64,000 nucleotides of DNA from Ctenosaura bakeri (taxonomy: Eukaryota; Chordata; Lepidosauria; Squamata; Iguanidae): NCBI GenBank assembly GCA_948474755.1, contig CAOLHI010000394.1:372001-436000 (forward strand), in the 5' to 3' direction. The position numbers and the translations under genes are program-made. The notes beneath the pieces were generated by a model, which saw only the letters and a list, made by a program, of their open reading frames with translations, made no database searches and had not been told where the DNA came from. Shown here one piece after another: positions 12,034 to 23,550 of the stretch (the first letter of the stretch is position 1; every line of letters begins with the position of its first letter).

Positions 12034-12153
12034 ATTGACAAACTCCGTTGCCTTTGCTTCAATGAGGAGAATGAGCCCCAGTGTGCCATGGTTGACAACT
12101 GGCGCCCCTGCCAGCCCCTGAAGGGCAGAGAAGTTAGGGCTTCATTCCAATAA
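12034..12153 (+). CDS. CA2: Carbonic anhydrase 2, exon 7 (terminal coding exon)
   Basis: The last coding exon encodes 39 residues, [19 protein letters not shown] followed by [20 protein letters not shown], and then TAA at 12151-12153. The acceptor is ttatcctccag. The family signature NWRPxQPL is intact, and the end VRASFQ is as in bird CA2. The segment has four cysteines, more than mammalian CA2, a trait also remembered from bird CA2. The total protein length implied is 260 residues, the normal length, so there is no sign of truncation or pseudogenisation. The 3' UTR continues directly after the stop. Confidence 0.95.
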   Translation: MDKLRCLCFNEENEPQCAMVDNWRPCQPLKGREVRASFQ

Positions 12154-12965
12154 GTTTTGTCCATTAAACATTGCTGTGTTCTTGAGGTTTAGGTTTGTTT
12201 TTCCTAAGCTAAGCACAAATCAAACTAATGCCATACATGCACTGGTGGCATCTATTTGTTTTTCCTAGTGCTCTTTTCTTTCTGCCATATTTTGAATTTT
12301 CTAAATAATGAAATGCAAAAAGGCCATAAACTAAGAGGAAGGCAAATTTATTGCTGTGTAGTTGGGTGTGCAGTGTGCTTGCTGGGGGTAAGAGGGAAGG
12401 GGAGCAGAGGCACCGTGCAACGCTTAATAAGAATTGCTGTGATTGTGGTGCTGATGCTGTAATAGGATATCTTTCTTTGACAGTCTGTCAAGGAATAGAG
12501 TGATAGGAAACAGATAAAGAAGCCATTTTTTAAAACAAAAAAGTAACCTCATAGAATATATGATGCTGTGTATCTCAATAACTTGAATCTTTCATGGAAG
12601 CACAGGAATGCAATCTAATGTGGACATTTCACTTCTGATTTAAGGTAATACCTTTTATCAAAATAGGCATTAAAATGCAACATTAGTATTGAAGATCAAA
12701 TGTCTTAGCTTTTAAACAGTCGGAAGTGTAAATATTTTACTTGTTTTACGTTTTTAGCCATAAATCTGAACCATGTCTTAATGTTAGCATTTTTTTTAAA
12801 TTACAAAATGTCAACTGACCTAAATTAAGTACTATTATGTGTAAAAATTGTTGATACCATAGATATAAAGCAGAATATTGTATCATTAAAATAATGTCAT
12901 AATTTAAATAAGAAATTAATATTGTATTTTAGATACATTCTCTAATAAAATATATATATATTTAA
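12154..12965 (+). other. CA2: CA2 3' untranslated region
   Basis: About 800 bp of strongly AT-rich sequence follows the stop codon, without recognisable SINE or LINE sequence. That contrasts with the repeat-filled flanks and suggests a maintained UTR. The 3' end is inferred from the poly(A) signal near 12944. An ATTAAA at about 12669 could serve as an earlier site. The exact cleavage position cannot be read from DNA alone. Confidence 0.6.
12944..12949 (+). terminator. CA2: Candidate CA2 polyadenylation signal
   Basis: A canonical AATAAA lies 791 bp after the CA2 stop. It is followed within 30 bp by a TA run and then the T/G-rich segment atgtttctggtctctt, a plausible downstream element. It is the first canonical hexamer seen after the stop. 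Confidence 0.6.
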
Positions 12966-14587
12966 ATTTATGTTTCTGGTCTCTTATTGCAGTATAAAAC
13001 AATAGGCTGAGGATAAAGCAAACTATCTTTATAAGTATTCAATTTACTGCAACAGAACAGGATCTATCAAATCAGCCCTACTAAGCATATCCCTTGGTGA
13101 AGAATGATGGGAGTTGTATCTAGAAATATCTGGAAGGTCATATATTCTGTACCAATGTTCCATTGAATTGAAATGATTAGAACTTTACATGTATGCAATT
13201 GCATATTGCAAGGAATGGCCATCAGAGAAAAACTTTTTCATGTAACATGTTTTATGCAAGTATATCTCCTGCTAAATACACATTGGCATCAATTGCACTG
13301 ATAGACTGTGGTCCCAAAATGGACGTACAGGCTACTTAGCTCAGGCCACAAGCTACCCACAATCCAAGTGCTTGTTGAGATCAGTTGCTCTTAATCTTTC
13401 TCACCATCTCTGCCAGCTTGTCTATAACAAATGTCTCTCATGCTTTTATTGACTAAATCAGTGCTGTTGGGTTAAGCAGAATGGAGAAATTAAAGTCAAG
13501 GAACCTTTAAAAAGGTTAAACAAAGCTTCTTTTAAAAAAGCTAAAAGAAAGGGAGGAGTTGTCAAAATGACTACAAAATGGAATGTATACACTGGTAACA
13601 GAAATATAAGGTAACAATGAGACAAACGAAAAAGAGTTTTCAACAGCATATTGCTAAAAAGATAAATACAAAATCACAAGAAATGTTTCCTCAAATATAT
13701 CAGAAGAAAAAAAAATCAATGGAGAGGCAGATGATGTTGCACAACATATGACTTCAAGGCTTATTAAAACGGGAATGAGATGTCTACAGAGTAGGGGATA
13801 GAGTTTTTGCATTGTTTCTCACTCTGGAAAATGATGGAGAGACTCAACTCTGGGTAGAGTGGCCACATATCTCTCCCACTTTATAGACAACAGTTCCAAA
13901 AAAAAAAAAAAAAAGGTGTCACCCACTGGCTAAACCTTAAATAAAATGCAAAATACTAGGTTCAGAGGAATAGCATGGGTGACAAGTGTCCAGCATTGGT
14001 AAAAGGCTGAATACTGTACATTGAGCAAAGATGCTGTAAAGGGGGGCAGTGGACAGTGTGCTTAGATTGTAGACTCTTGACAGACAGCTGGGTTACAAGA
14101 GGACATGGGTGTTTCCAGATGAGGCTATTTTGTGACAACCTTGTCACATTCACAGAATTTTCAGGGGTCCAGATATTGTCTGCCAGTTGTAAGCCTCTCA
14201 TGTGTTACCATTGCTTCTCTCATCCTTTTTCCCCTTAAAAAATCCATTAAGGAAGAAAGGTCTTTCTTTAGCTGAGAAGTTAGGAGTCTTTCTTTCACCT
14301 GGAAGTCTATCACCTGCCAGGGTGATAACATTGCTCTTTTATTTTTATTTGTCTTGGGCTGGATCCTGAATTTGTCTTCCATGAACAGAAGGGCTATTCT
14401 CACTGAAGGTGGCTGCAGATGAATTTCAAGGATCTCTTTTCCACAACCATACCATGCCATAGTTCAGCCTATTCATCAGGGTCCCAGATCATGTCCTCAA
14501 GGGGCCAGAGGTGCCACCATAAGGAGAAGTAGTAGACTAGCTGGACATACCAAATCCAGATCTAATCATAAATACATAGCTACAAAT
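12966..14587. other. Intergenic sequence 3' of CA2
   Basis: AT-rich, with an A-run near 13899-13914 and a fragment of family D at about 13090-13145. Open frames of 60-100 codons at 13962-14460 overlap on both strands and match nothing known. Confidence 0.5.
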
Positions 14588-14826
14588 GTGTGTTTGTATG
14601 TGCATTCAAATCACCTGTCAACTTATGGTGAACCCATGATTTTCATGAGTATGATTTTCATACTCAGAGGTGATTTTGCCAGTTCCTTCCTGTGAAATAT
14701 AGCCTACAGCTATATGGTATACCTGGTATTCGCTGGTGGGTTTCCCATCCAAGTACAAACCAGGGCTGACCCATTTAGCCTCCAAGATCACATGGGATCT
14801 AGTGCCCTTAAGATATTTAGGCAGGC
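14588..14826 (-). mobile_element. 5S-head SINE
   Basis: The + strand reads acctgtcaacttatggtgaa, tcagaggtgattttgccag, then catccaagtacaaaccaggg and ccaagatcacatgggatc, the complement of the 5S-rRNA-like head. Nearly full length, inverted. Confidence 0.8.
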
Positions 14827-14891
14827 TACAGCAGCAAATATGTTAGTAATTAATAGTTAAAACCATCTGTCCAAGGATCTTTACTTCTTAT

Positions 14892-15740
14892 TGTTACCCT
14901 GAGAAATGGGGGGGTCCCTGGAGGGCGCCCACTTGCCAATCAAAAATACCAACTTGGGGAAAATTAGCTGGAACACTGTTTTGGCTAGCAAGAGGCAGGG
15001 TAACTTGCGGGGATCTTCAAACCCAATGTCTACAGCTTCGGGTCAGGGAATAGGCACACAAGGTTAAACTAACAAAAATAACAATTTTATTGGAAGACAA
15101 CAGCAAATAAACACAGCACACGCTCTATCTAACTGGAAGCAGAAGGGGGGAAATGTAAGGATGGGTAATATGACCTGGTCTCGTTGTCCTGGAGGAAGAG
15201 AGATGAGGTTCTGAAGGAGAGAGCTCAGCGTGGTGGGCTGAGGGGAGTTCTTTAGACAAACCAGCGGCAGGGCGGAATGGCAGTCCAAATAGTCTGAAGA
15301 CTGTTTGAAAGTGAGGGGTTTTTATAGGAGAGTTCATGCCTTTCGGCTATGGCAAGCCAGGTGAGAACGAAAGGTGTTTTGGCGCTGGACAAAGGATTCT
15401 GAAAGGTCAAACTTAACATGATGAGCTTAACTCTTGATGACAATAGTGTAGCCAATATGTAAATGCCTTCTTTACCGGGCTAGCTCTGCTGAGAGCTATG
15501 CAGCTATTGTGATTTTGCACGTGGAAAGTTCCCTGAAGCTGGGAGCAAAGCTTGGATTGCTGGCCTCAAAAGAGATTGGAATGTGAAAGCAATTAGCGAC
15601 CGCACTCATGTCCATGCTTGTCCGGAGAACTCACAAACACGTGGAGTGAGGTGACTGAGAGCAGGTCCAGCTAGGCCGAATTAGATGATATCAAAATGAT
15701 ATCTGGGGGCCCTCACCCACGTGCCATATCGGAAGTAACA
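14892..15740 (-). mobile_element. Solo LTR of an endogenous-retrovirus-like element, LTR 1
   Basis: An 849-bp unit running TGTTAC...GGTAACA on the minus strand, with a perfect 4-bp target duplication TTAT (14888-14891 and 15741-15744). Minus-strand signals are a TATA box (TATAAAAA at 15319-15326) and a poly(A) signal (15086-15091). No internal region, primer-binding site or second LTR adjoins it, so it is a solo LTR left by recombination. The 4-bp duplication fits a gammaretrovirus-like group. It shares its U5 end with LTR 2 and LTR 3. Confidence 0.88.
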
Positions 15741-16260
15741 TTATGATGGGATAGAAGCATTATACAGGTGTCTCCATCTGCTGCATATTCCCCCCCCATC
15801 TTTGTTGAAAATGAGACCCCATCTAGAAAAGAAAACATTCCTCTATGATGTACCTTTTAGCCATCTTAGTTAAACAAATTGCTGACCATTCTGTATCTCT
15901 TTGAGTTTTTCTGATGAAATCATTGAAATTTTGGGAGCTCAAGCATTCTTAGCGGTAGGCTGAAAACAATAGCTTGAATTTATGGATAGAAATATTGCAC
16001 TCATGAAAGAAGATGCTGTGTATTATAATGTGCCTTATTCAAATAATGCTAAATAGCAACCGAGATAGAACATAAGCAATTAAGCAGCAAGGTGACCTCT
16101 GTGATGTGAGAATGGAGAATAAGGAAATGACTAATCTATAATAGGAAACCATTGATTACATAGATTGGAGTGAACTCAACTAGGTCAGGACAGCCTGGTT
16201 TGACCTATGCAATGAAACCAGGGTGTTGCAAGCCCAGTTTTGAATGCTAGAATATCTTAG

Positions 16261-16366
16261 GCAACCTTTCCTTTCACCTGTGGACCCTCAGATTTGTTGA
16301 GCTACAACTCTCACCATCCCAGGCAACATGATGGGAATTGCATCTCAATACATCTGGAGGGCATGC
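16261..16366. repeat. Family D palindromic repeat
   Basis: Contains ttgagctacaactctcacca and, in inverse order, atgatgggaattgcatctca, ending catctggagggcat. Same design as the repeat at 11827. Confidence 0.6.
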
Positions 16367-16705
16367 AATAGTCAAAAGACTGCCCTGTACTTATGAACTG
16401 TTTTGTAATGGAGTTTTTGAACAGCAGACACTTTGATTCTGACTCAATACAATGCATACTGAAAACTATCCTTCCACTATAGCTTGACATATAGTTTTCT
16501 AGGTGAGCAGACAAAGCAAATTGTGCTTAACTGATCAAGCAATAAACAGACTAATTGTCTGTTCCTCTATATTAGGAGGAGCAGACTGTCAACGGACAAG
16601 GAAACACCTGATAGCTTTAACAGTGTGGTTGTAACTATTCTGTGCTGTGTCCCAGAGCATGGCCTCTGGTATATCTTGTTTTACTGCCCTTGCTCCCTGA
16701 TCCTT

Positions 16706-16846
16706 GTGTGTGTTATGTGCCTTTAAGCTGCCTCGTTGACTTATGGCCACCCCATGAACTGCATAGGGTTTTCCTAGGCAAGGAATACTCAAGAGGTGGT
16801 CTTGCCAATTCCTTCCTTTGACATGTAGCCTATATCACCTGACATT
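16706..16846 (-). mobile_element. 5S-head SINE, truncated
   Basis: Only the 3' body is present: gtgcctttaagctgcctcg, ttgacttatggccacccc, ttcctaggcaaggaatactc. The 5S-like head is missing. Confidence 0.75.
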
Positions 16847-17320
16847 CATTCTTGCCTTCTCTAAATTAGCGCAACTACAGACAGATCTCAAAACACCCAG
16901 ACTTGTGCCCTCAGGAAAGAAAATGCAATTCTCATGGTTATCTCCATGTTAACATCCTTCCCGCTGCCCCAAATGAACATGTCTGAGACTGCGGGATTCT
17001 TCTTCCTGAACTATCTCCTCCCTCTCTGTTTTTCTTGACAAGTCACAGTTGTGTTCATATTCATTTCACAGCAGATAGTAGAAAAACACCTCTGTGGAGC
17101 CACACAGCATGGTAGGCTTTGGGTAAAATAAATGCTTTGAAGTCTACAATACAAAGAAACAAATTCCAGGCTCCTCTTTGTGACAGTGAAGAAAACAGGT
17201 TTCTTCATGCAACACAGAAAATGTAGAAACTCAATTACCAAAAATGATAAAATAGAACTATACCAAATATATTTGCTAGCTTAAGAACCCTAGAAAATCA
17301 CTGATGATTAATCCATCACC

Positions 17321-17378
17321 ATGGATGGATGGATGGATGGATGGATGGATGGATGGATGGGTGGACAGACAGACAGAT
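17321..17378. repeat. (GGAT)n microsatellite with degenerate extension
   Basis: About nine ATGG units, then a related ggacagacagacaga tail. Confidence 0.95.
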
Positions 17379-17463
17379 GGACTGACAGGCATAGCTAAGA
17401 TGACTTTCTCTACCTTACCATATTGTTCTATATTTGCTTTTGAGTATATTAATATATATTCTT

Positions 17464-17676
17464 AGCCATGGTGTAGTGGTTTGAGTCCTGAACTAAAACT
17501 CTTGACAGATAAGGATTCAAATCTCCACTCAGCCATAGAAACCAACTAGGTGACCATGGACAAGTAACATCCTCTCAGCCTCAGAAGAAGGCCACAGCAA
17601 ACCACCTCTGAATATATCTTTCAAAGAAAACCCTCTGACAAGATAACCATAAATCAGACACACATCACAACAACAG
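17464..17676 (+). mobile_element. Sauria-type SINE
   Basis: Head tggtgtagtggtttgagtcc, B-box-like ggattcaaatctc, then ccatagaaacc, ctctcagcctcagaagaagg, and a tail ending cacaacaacagc. Confidence 0.85.
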
Positions 17677-18280
17677 CTGAAGATCAATAGGAAGAATGTT
17701 TGATTTTGTATTATCTAGCAGATGCTGTTCCTGTTCCTGTTATCTGTTATCAGTGTCTCAGATCACTGAAAGGCTACTTGGCTATCTTTTCTTTAATGTG
17801 GAATTCATTCCACCCTTTTTAAAGCCTTCTGCTAGCAAACACCAGGAAGATAAGTTATGAAACAGTAAGTCAGGGCTGAAGTAATAAATCACACCTTGCA
17901 TAGCCAGACATTTAAAAAAGTAAACAATGGCTCACCAGATATTTGTATATTAAACATATCAGGTTGCAATCATGCCTCTGGGTGTGCAATTTTGCCAGCT
18001 GTCAGCCTCAAATCCAGAAATCTTACGATTCTTTTTCCTCTTCATCTGTCTTATAAATGAATTATCATTCTGTCAATAACGACAACAATAATAATTCTCT
18101 TTATATCCATAACCATAGCATATATGAACCAGATCTATAGTGTGCATATCACTTTTGTCAATCATATAATTTGCAATAAAATATAACGTCTACAGTCCAC
18201 CAGGAACGTTTGTGTGCACACTGCTGAACTGAAAGAAAAGAACATCAGCACTCTTCTAAGTGGATTGTTATTACTATTAA

Positions 18281-18434
18281 TTGCTGTCAACTCCAACTTA
18301 TGGCAACCCTATAAATGAGAGATGCTCCAAGTCACTCTGTTATCAATAGCCCTTTTCAATCTTCCAGGCTCAGGGCTGTGGGTTCCTTGACTGAGCCTAT
18401 CCTCTTGTAATATGGTCTTCCTCTTTTCTTACGG

Positions 18435-18439
<5 letters not shown>
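18281..18439 (-). mobile_element. RTE/BovB-type LINE fragment, part 1
   Basis: The + strand reads gctgtcaactccaacttatg, agtcactctgttatc and tggtcttcctcttttcttac. These are blocks I associate with reverse-strand RTE/BovB-type elements of squamates. It stops at an ATT repeat and resumes at 18945. Family assignment is from memory. Confidence 0.55.
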
Positions 18440-18479
<40 letters not shown>

Positions 18480-18944
18480 CATCCTTATTTATATCCTGCT
18501 TTTTTCTTCAAAAGGACTCAGAGCGGCTTACAATACTTTAAAAAGAACACATAGTTTAAAACCGTGACATACAGAAATTAAAACATTAATTAAACAAACA
18601 GTAATACTGTAATTAAAACAAAGCTAAAATACATATTAAAACAATTGATCAATCACAATTAAAAATAGCCAGCACCTTTCTTCAGCCAAACAATGATCAC
18701 ATATTAAATGCCTGCTGAAATAAAAATGTCTTTAATCATCTCTGGAAGGAAGGCAGGGAGGGTGCCAGTCTGAGCTCTCTTGGAAGGCAGGCAGTTTTAG
18801 AGCCTACGAGCAGCCACTGAAAAGTCTCGTGTTCGCACTAAATGCACCTATGATTGTGGTGGGATAGAGAGAAAGGCCCCTCCAGCAGATCTCAAAGCCC
18901 GGATTGGTTTATAGGGGAGAATACAGTCCTCAAGCCTTCCACTT
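18440..18944 (-). mobile_element. L2/CR1-type LINE 3' fragment inserted in the previous LINE
   Basis: Begins with an ATT microsatellite (to about 18477) and the AT-rich 3' tail (aggactcagagcggcttaca). It then carries the end of an ORF2-like region: gcagccactgaaaag, gtggtgggatagagagaaag and aggggagaatacagtcc. The same sequence family occurs at 24980, 53307, 56403 and 60779. Confidence 0.6.
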
Positions 18945-19087
18945 TACCAAGAATTATTGTCTTTTCTAATGAGTCCTATCTTGATATGTCCAAAGTACAA
19001 CACTCTCAGTTTAGTCATCTTGGTTTCTAGGGAAAGTGGATTGTGCCCCCATAAAATGCTGGTTAATCTTACAAAAGTGAGTGTTGC
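18945..19087 (-). mobile_element. RTE/BovB-type LINE fragment, part 2
   Basis: Continues the element broken at 18439. The minus-strand frame reads ETKMTKLRVLYFGHI and IRKDNNSW, a degraded form of the KLxYFGHxMR region at the end of this type of reverse transcriptase. Past about 19090 the match fades. Confidence 0.55.
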
Positions 19088-19759
19088 TGGCTCAAGTACC
19101 TGGACTTCTGATTTGCTAATACAACTTTTGGACCACCCTTGAGTTTCTCCCTTCATCTTGCTCAGATAATCTGTGACTGACCTGGATTGGACTGACTACT
19201 TAACCACTTCTCACACCAATAACTTGCTGGCTAAGGCACTTGCTGACTTGTGTTCAGGACAGTGCCTTCAAGTCACAATGCATTTTCCTTAAATTTTTGC
19301 ACTAGTTCATTGACTCCTGAATGAATCCTGTTGGTGACATACGTTGGCATGACATCCTGTTATACCAATGTACATTCGTTTCAAGTTGTTGAAGAAGGTA
19401 CACAATACCTCCTTGCCCAAGAACACGTTCTTCTCAGCAAACCCAGCTTGAAGGCATCAGGATGTTCTCTCACAATGAAACAATGGCCAGGGTACAGGAA
19501 CTCCTGGACACCACCAGTCTGCTGTTATGGAATAAGGAACATCTGCTTGGTAGGACCCACATTTGGCTACCAGAAATTGTTTGGGTGGGCATCATATCTA
19601 ATTGACATCACGTTTAATTGGCAATATGCTTTAAATGACTCTGACATCAAAATCAAACCTGAAAGGTGACTGATAGGTCAAACCATCCAAGGGATAACTC
19701 TGATTGTGAATCTGAGAAGGAAAGGTAGGTCCACCTGAACACCCTCCAGGTAAGACTAA

Positions 19760-20215
19760 GGCCATTTCCACACGGGGTAATAAAAATGGTGCAGTGTGTC
19801 CTCCACGGAGGACGTCTGCACCTTGGAGTGGACTGGATCCGGACTACTTACTGTAGATCCACACCACTGTCTGTTCCAGAATGGCCCCAAGTGGTCCTCC
19901 AGCATGCTTTTGAAAGACCTGATTTTTCTCGTCTTTCAAAAGCCCGGAATGTGCCACTGTGTGCCTGCTCTCCAGTGCAGATTCGCAGGCTCGCACCAAT
20001 GCGAGTCTGCGATCTGCGGAGGGCAGGCTTTAGGCTGGCTAGCTTCAGTGGTTGGTCTGGACCCACGACCAACCGGAAGCCGCCATTTTGGATGCCGGAG
20101 CAGCGCGGATCTACGACCACGCACTGCTCCGGAGCAGCCTGGACTGAACCGGGGAGCCAGAAGATCCGGTAAGTAGCAGCACGGGGCGATTCCCTCGCCC
20201 CGTGCAGATATAGCC
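19760..20215 (+). mobile_element. Family A GC-rich MITE, copy 1
   Basis: Left end GGCCATTTCCACACGGGG, right end cgtgcagatatagcc (degraded TIR). Flanks are TAA and TAT, a near match. A 13-bp perfect internal hairpin GCTTTTGAAAGAC / GTCTTTCAAAAGC lies at 19906-19918 and 19931-19943. Other hairpins pair gtcctcc with ggaggac, gcagattcgcagg with its partner, and acggggcga with tcgccccgt. Open frames of 126-128 codons here are by-products of GC richness. Confidence 0.85.
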
Positions 20216-20551
20216 TATGTCACTCGTCAGGCAAACAGTTGCTGTTCCTGTTGACAATAAGCTTAAAGTAGAAGCCCACCAGAACACTGATTGACAATTA
20301 GCCATCCCCTGTGCATCTGGACTCCTTCCTCTTTCCTCATAGCACCCACAATAGACAGCTATTTGAACACACATTATGTCTTTGTCACACAAAGACTGTG
20401 AACATTAGTGGGTTGATAGTCCATTATCTGTGCTGCAACTCCCATTGTTCCACTCCTGGAACTTCACATATCTTCTACCTCCACCAGCTATTTTTGAGGT
20501 ACAAATACCCCTGATTCCAGGATGCCCAGTACACTCTCTCAAAGGTCTACT

Positions 20552-20582
<31 letters not shown>
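20552..20582. repeat. (GGCT)n microsatellite
   Basis: Seven to eight uninterrupted GGCT units within LTR 3. Confidence 0.95.
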
Positions 20583-20984
20583 CTGAATGAGAACTGACCT
20601 TAGATTCTACCTAAACCAAGCCACATTTCAGTTTCTTCACTACCTTTCTGGACTGGTAATTATAACCCAAACCCTCAGCCTCTCTATCCATAATTTTTCC
20701 TTCCTTTATCCTTCAGTTAGCTCCTGTGTGAATATTTGACTGTTTGTATCTTGTGTGCATGCATGAATGAATACCCCTTAATAAAACACATTTTTAGTTT
20801 ATTTTTGAATCTCTGGCTGGTTCTTTTCTGCATGAGCCCGTAAACATTGGTAGAAAGGTCTTGCTAAGTTGCCTCTCCCTCTCTTGTTAGCCTCCTGATT
20901 TTGAGCTAATTCATTCCTCGCTTTTGCAAGGAGATATTTGGCATCGCGGGGTGGCCTTTGTGGTACCTATGTTTTGGGGTAACA

Positions 20985-23324
20985 TGCTGTCTTCTCAGAT
21001 ATGCAGTGTAAGTCATAGGTATGCTAGTGTAGATTTCTGCTCCAACAGAAATTATGCATGTTATTGACCATTGACACAAACTTTAAACTCTGTGGGTTTA
21101 AGACACCAGAGACGCTTTTATCAAATGTGGGGGGGGCAGTTGCAACAAAATAGAGCTAATAACGCAAAGCAAGGCAAGTAGAATTAAATTCTAATATCCT
21201 TGTGTACAAGCAGAAGGCTCATTGGTTCTTTGCACCATCGCCAACACACATGTAAATCCTGTACCCTTCAAAGCTCAGAAGGTCAGAACAGTTTTGGAAG
21301 GAAAGGCATAGATTATCTTTCACTAGCACAGTAGGATCTTTCAGTCTAAGTCACAACCTCCAGCTGTGTGAAATACAGGCTCTCTTTAAGAGGTAATTTA
21401 AAGCTTCAAATTATAAGGACAGTCCAAGAAGTACTTGCAGTTCTGACAGATGTGGCCCTGTGATAGAATGAACATAAGACTTACTACCTGAATCACCAAG
21501 TGAAGTGTGAAGTTCTGAGGGCTAATTAGGAAAGACAACAGAACCTGAGTGCCAAGATCGTTACAGCCAGTGTGATATGAGGTAGAATCTGAGAGATCAG
21601 TAGCATGTAACAGGAAAATACGTGACACAAACACAGATGCTGGTCTAGTGGGCTGAAATGGAGCTGTATTCAGACATAAGTATTCATAAGCAAATTTCTC
21701 TCTATAGTGGTCTAGGAACTAGCTGTATCTTTTGAGCTGATAAGAAGAATGATGGAGAAGAAGATAACGTATTTCTCCCATGCTATTTTCCATGCTATTT
21801 GTTGTTTCAGCTCTGATAAATAGGGAAAGGAGCATGAGTGCTTGTGAAAATAAAGAGGATGATGATCTTGAATAAATTTTTAAGTAATGACTAGAAACTG
21901 ATTAGGAATAAAATCATAACAGAGAACTGATTGACAGAGGCACTTTCAGAACAACTGGGATAAGGTGAACATCTCCAATATTTGCCATCTGCTGTAGAGT
22001 TGTGTGAACCTAAAAATTTGTTAGTCACATCTTGGAAACCAAGCAATTTAAAAAAAAAAAAAGTGTGTTGCAACCCAGATTTTGTTAATTTCACACAAGA
22101 TCCCTGGAAATAGAGGTGATTTTAGGTTAGCCCATCTTAATCTTAGTATGTCCTAGTTCATCCTATTATTGTTAATCTTGACATATTATTAAGAACTGCT
22201 CCTTCTTGGAGGCAGTCAAGGAAGTGTACTAGCCATTCTTCCCTTTGTTAATACCAGCAGTGGGCAACTGTCAGGAGTCTGGAGGCCACACTAGTCCCTA
22301 AGGAGACTTTGGATGGCCACACCCACCATCACACCCATATATGTGTGTGTGTGTGTGTGTGTATGTATAGTCATTTTGGTCCCCAAATACCCCCAAACAC
22401 CTTCTAGGTCAGGATGGACAAAGTGCATCCCATCATTTGCTTGTGGCCCTTGGGACTCCTAAGTGCAGGCTGCCGGATTTTTAAAAAATTTCAGGCTGAT
22501 TCTGGGCTGATCTTTTTTTGCCTTCAAACTACCCCAAATCTCCCAAAACTATTTAAATAAGTAACAGTTTGCAGCCCCCCAAACCTCTCCAAAACAGACA
22601 AAACAATCAGCCCAAAATCAGCCAAAATTTTGGACAGAAATGATATCATGTCACTTTGGGTACACCAAGACAACCTGCTGAGGTCTGCCAGGCAGGCACA
22701 GGAAGGAAAAATGGCCCTGCCCTGTTTGCAGTTGCCCCCCCCCGCATTCTTGGTGGTGCAGGAACAATTTTGCCATGCTTTCCCCCAGGCCATTTTAAGC
22801 TCAGGAGTGGCTTTTGTTTTTTCAACAGGAGGGAGCAAAAATGTGGTAAAATTGCCCCTACATCCCCAAGAGGGAGGCTGGTGTCACTTTGCGGAAAAAG
22901 GGTTTGGGGTCACACTTCACCACTCCCTTTTTTATTCTCCTGACAACAATATTGTGAGGTAGCTTATGCTGAAACGCAGTGACTTTTCCATCTAAATACA
23001 TATAAGTCCTATACTCTGGCCATTACTCCACCAGACTGTACAATGTATTTGCCACAAAGCCACTGTGTAAATATGTGAGCCATGTAAAATTGATCCCCTT
23101 GGCAATCTACTCCCAAGGCTCTGCTTAAAACTACTGCTGCAAGTGCCTTGAAATTAGCAAGCTAATATACAGACATTTCTGAATTCCTTGCCAGTGCAAG
23201 CTGTGTTGGGTCGCTGCCAGATTATTTTAACCCATGCGAATTCCTCTAGAGCATGTGAAATCTCTCATAGCAGGTGTATAGGCAGTTAATTTTGAATCTG
23301 GATCAACTTTTACTTGGAGAATTA
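20985..23324. other. Intergenic stretch without recognised gene
   Basis: Includes a (GT)n run at 22340-22368 and a GC-richer patch at 22410-22960 with overlapping open frames of about 100 codons on both strands. I could place none of it in a known family. Nothing after LTR 3 looks like a retroviral primer-binding site or gag region. Confidence 0.45.
22340..22368. repeat. (GT)n microsatellite
   Basis: About 12 GT units followed by gtatgtatag. Confidence 0.9.
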
Positions 23325-23491
23325 CCGTATTTGCTGGCATATAAGATGCAGTAGCATATAAGACACACCCCATTTACATGGTAGCAAATACTGTTTGTGG
23401 GCATATAAAATGCTCTGGAATATAAGACACATTCCATTTTCAAACAGTATTTTTTAGGGAAAAAAGTGAGTCTTGTACGCCAGCAAATAGG
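23325..23491. mobile_element. Short DNA transposon (ccgtatttgc terminus)
   Basis: Left end ccgtatttgctggcatataa and right end cgccagcaaatagg are inverted copies. Two more catataaga-type blocks lie inside. This terminus is widespread among vertebrate non-autonomous Tc1/mariner-like elements, by memory. Confidence 0.7.
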
Positions 23492-23550
23492 ATATTTCCC
23501 CTCTTTAATCCATGGACCACTATGCAAATCAGTAAAATAAACACACAAAA

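Larger units (their letters stand above)
5305..12965 (+). other. CA2: Carbonic anhydrase 2 gene, 3' part (exons 3-7 and 3' UTR)
   Basis: Gene-level span for the five exons listed separately. Joined, they encode about 183 residues ending in ASFQ-stop, collinear with residues 78-260 of vertebrate CA2, a cytosolic zinc enzyme that interconverts CO2 and bicarbonate. Exon lengths of 119, 93, 63, 156 and 117 bp plus stop match the CA2 pattern as I know it. CA2 is preferred over its paralogues because the active-site loop reads SLTTPP (Leu198, Thr199, Thr200). CA3 has Phe198, CA1 has His200 and CA13 has Val200. [13 protein letters not shown] and MVDNWRP are also CA2-like. Introns are 1519, 1016, 1350 and 2413 bp, all GT-AG. 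Exons 1-2, the promoter and proton-shuttle residue 64 are not seen in the window. A squamate CA2-like duplicate cannot be excluded. Confidence 0.9.
19523..20984 (+). mobile_element. LTR 3 (ERV-like), interrupted by family A; 5' end tentative
   Basis: The 3' end GGGGTAACA at 20984 and the block gtaaacattgg...cttgctaagttgcc align with the U5 of LTR 1 and LTR 2. AATAAA lies at 20780-20785. A start near 19523 is proposed from TGTTATGG. TGCT occurs just before it and again right after 20984, but in a register one base off the canonical TG start. Removing the family A insert at 19760-20215 leaves about 1 kb. It contains a GGCT microsatellite. Confidence 0.6.

Noticed and set aside
17321..17378. Regular repeat considered as CRISPR-like array
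   Set aside because: Uninterrupted tetranucleotide units without spacers in a vertebrate genome; a plain microsatellite.
20985..21400. Possible retroviral internal region after LTR 3
   Set aside because: No primer-binding site or gag-like coding sequence is visible next to the LTR end.
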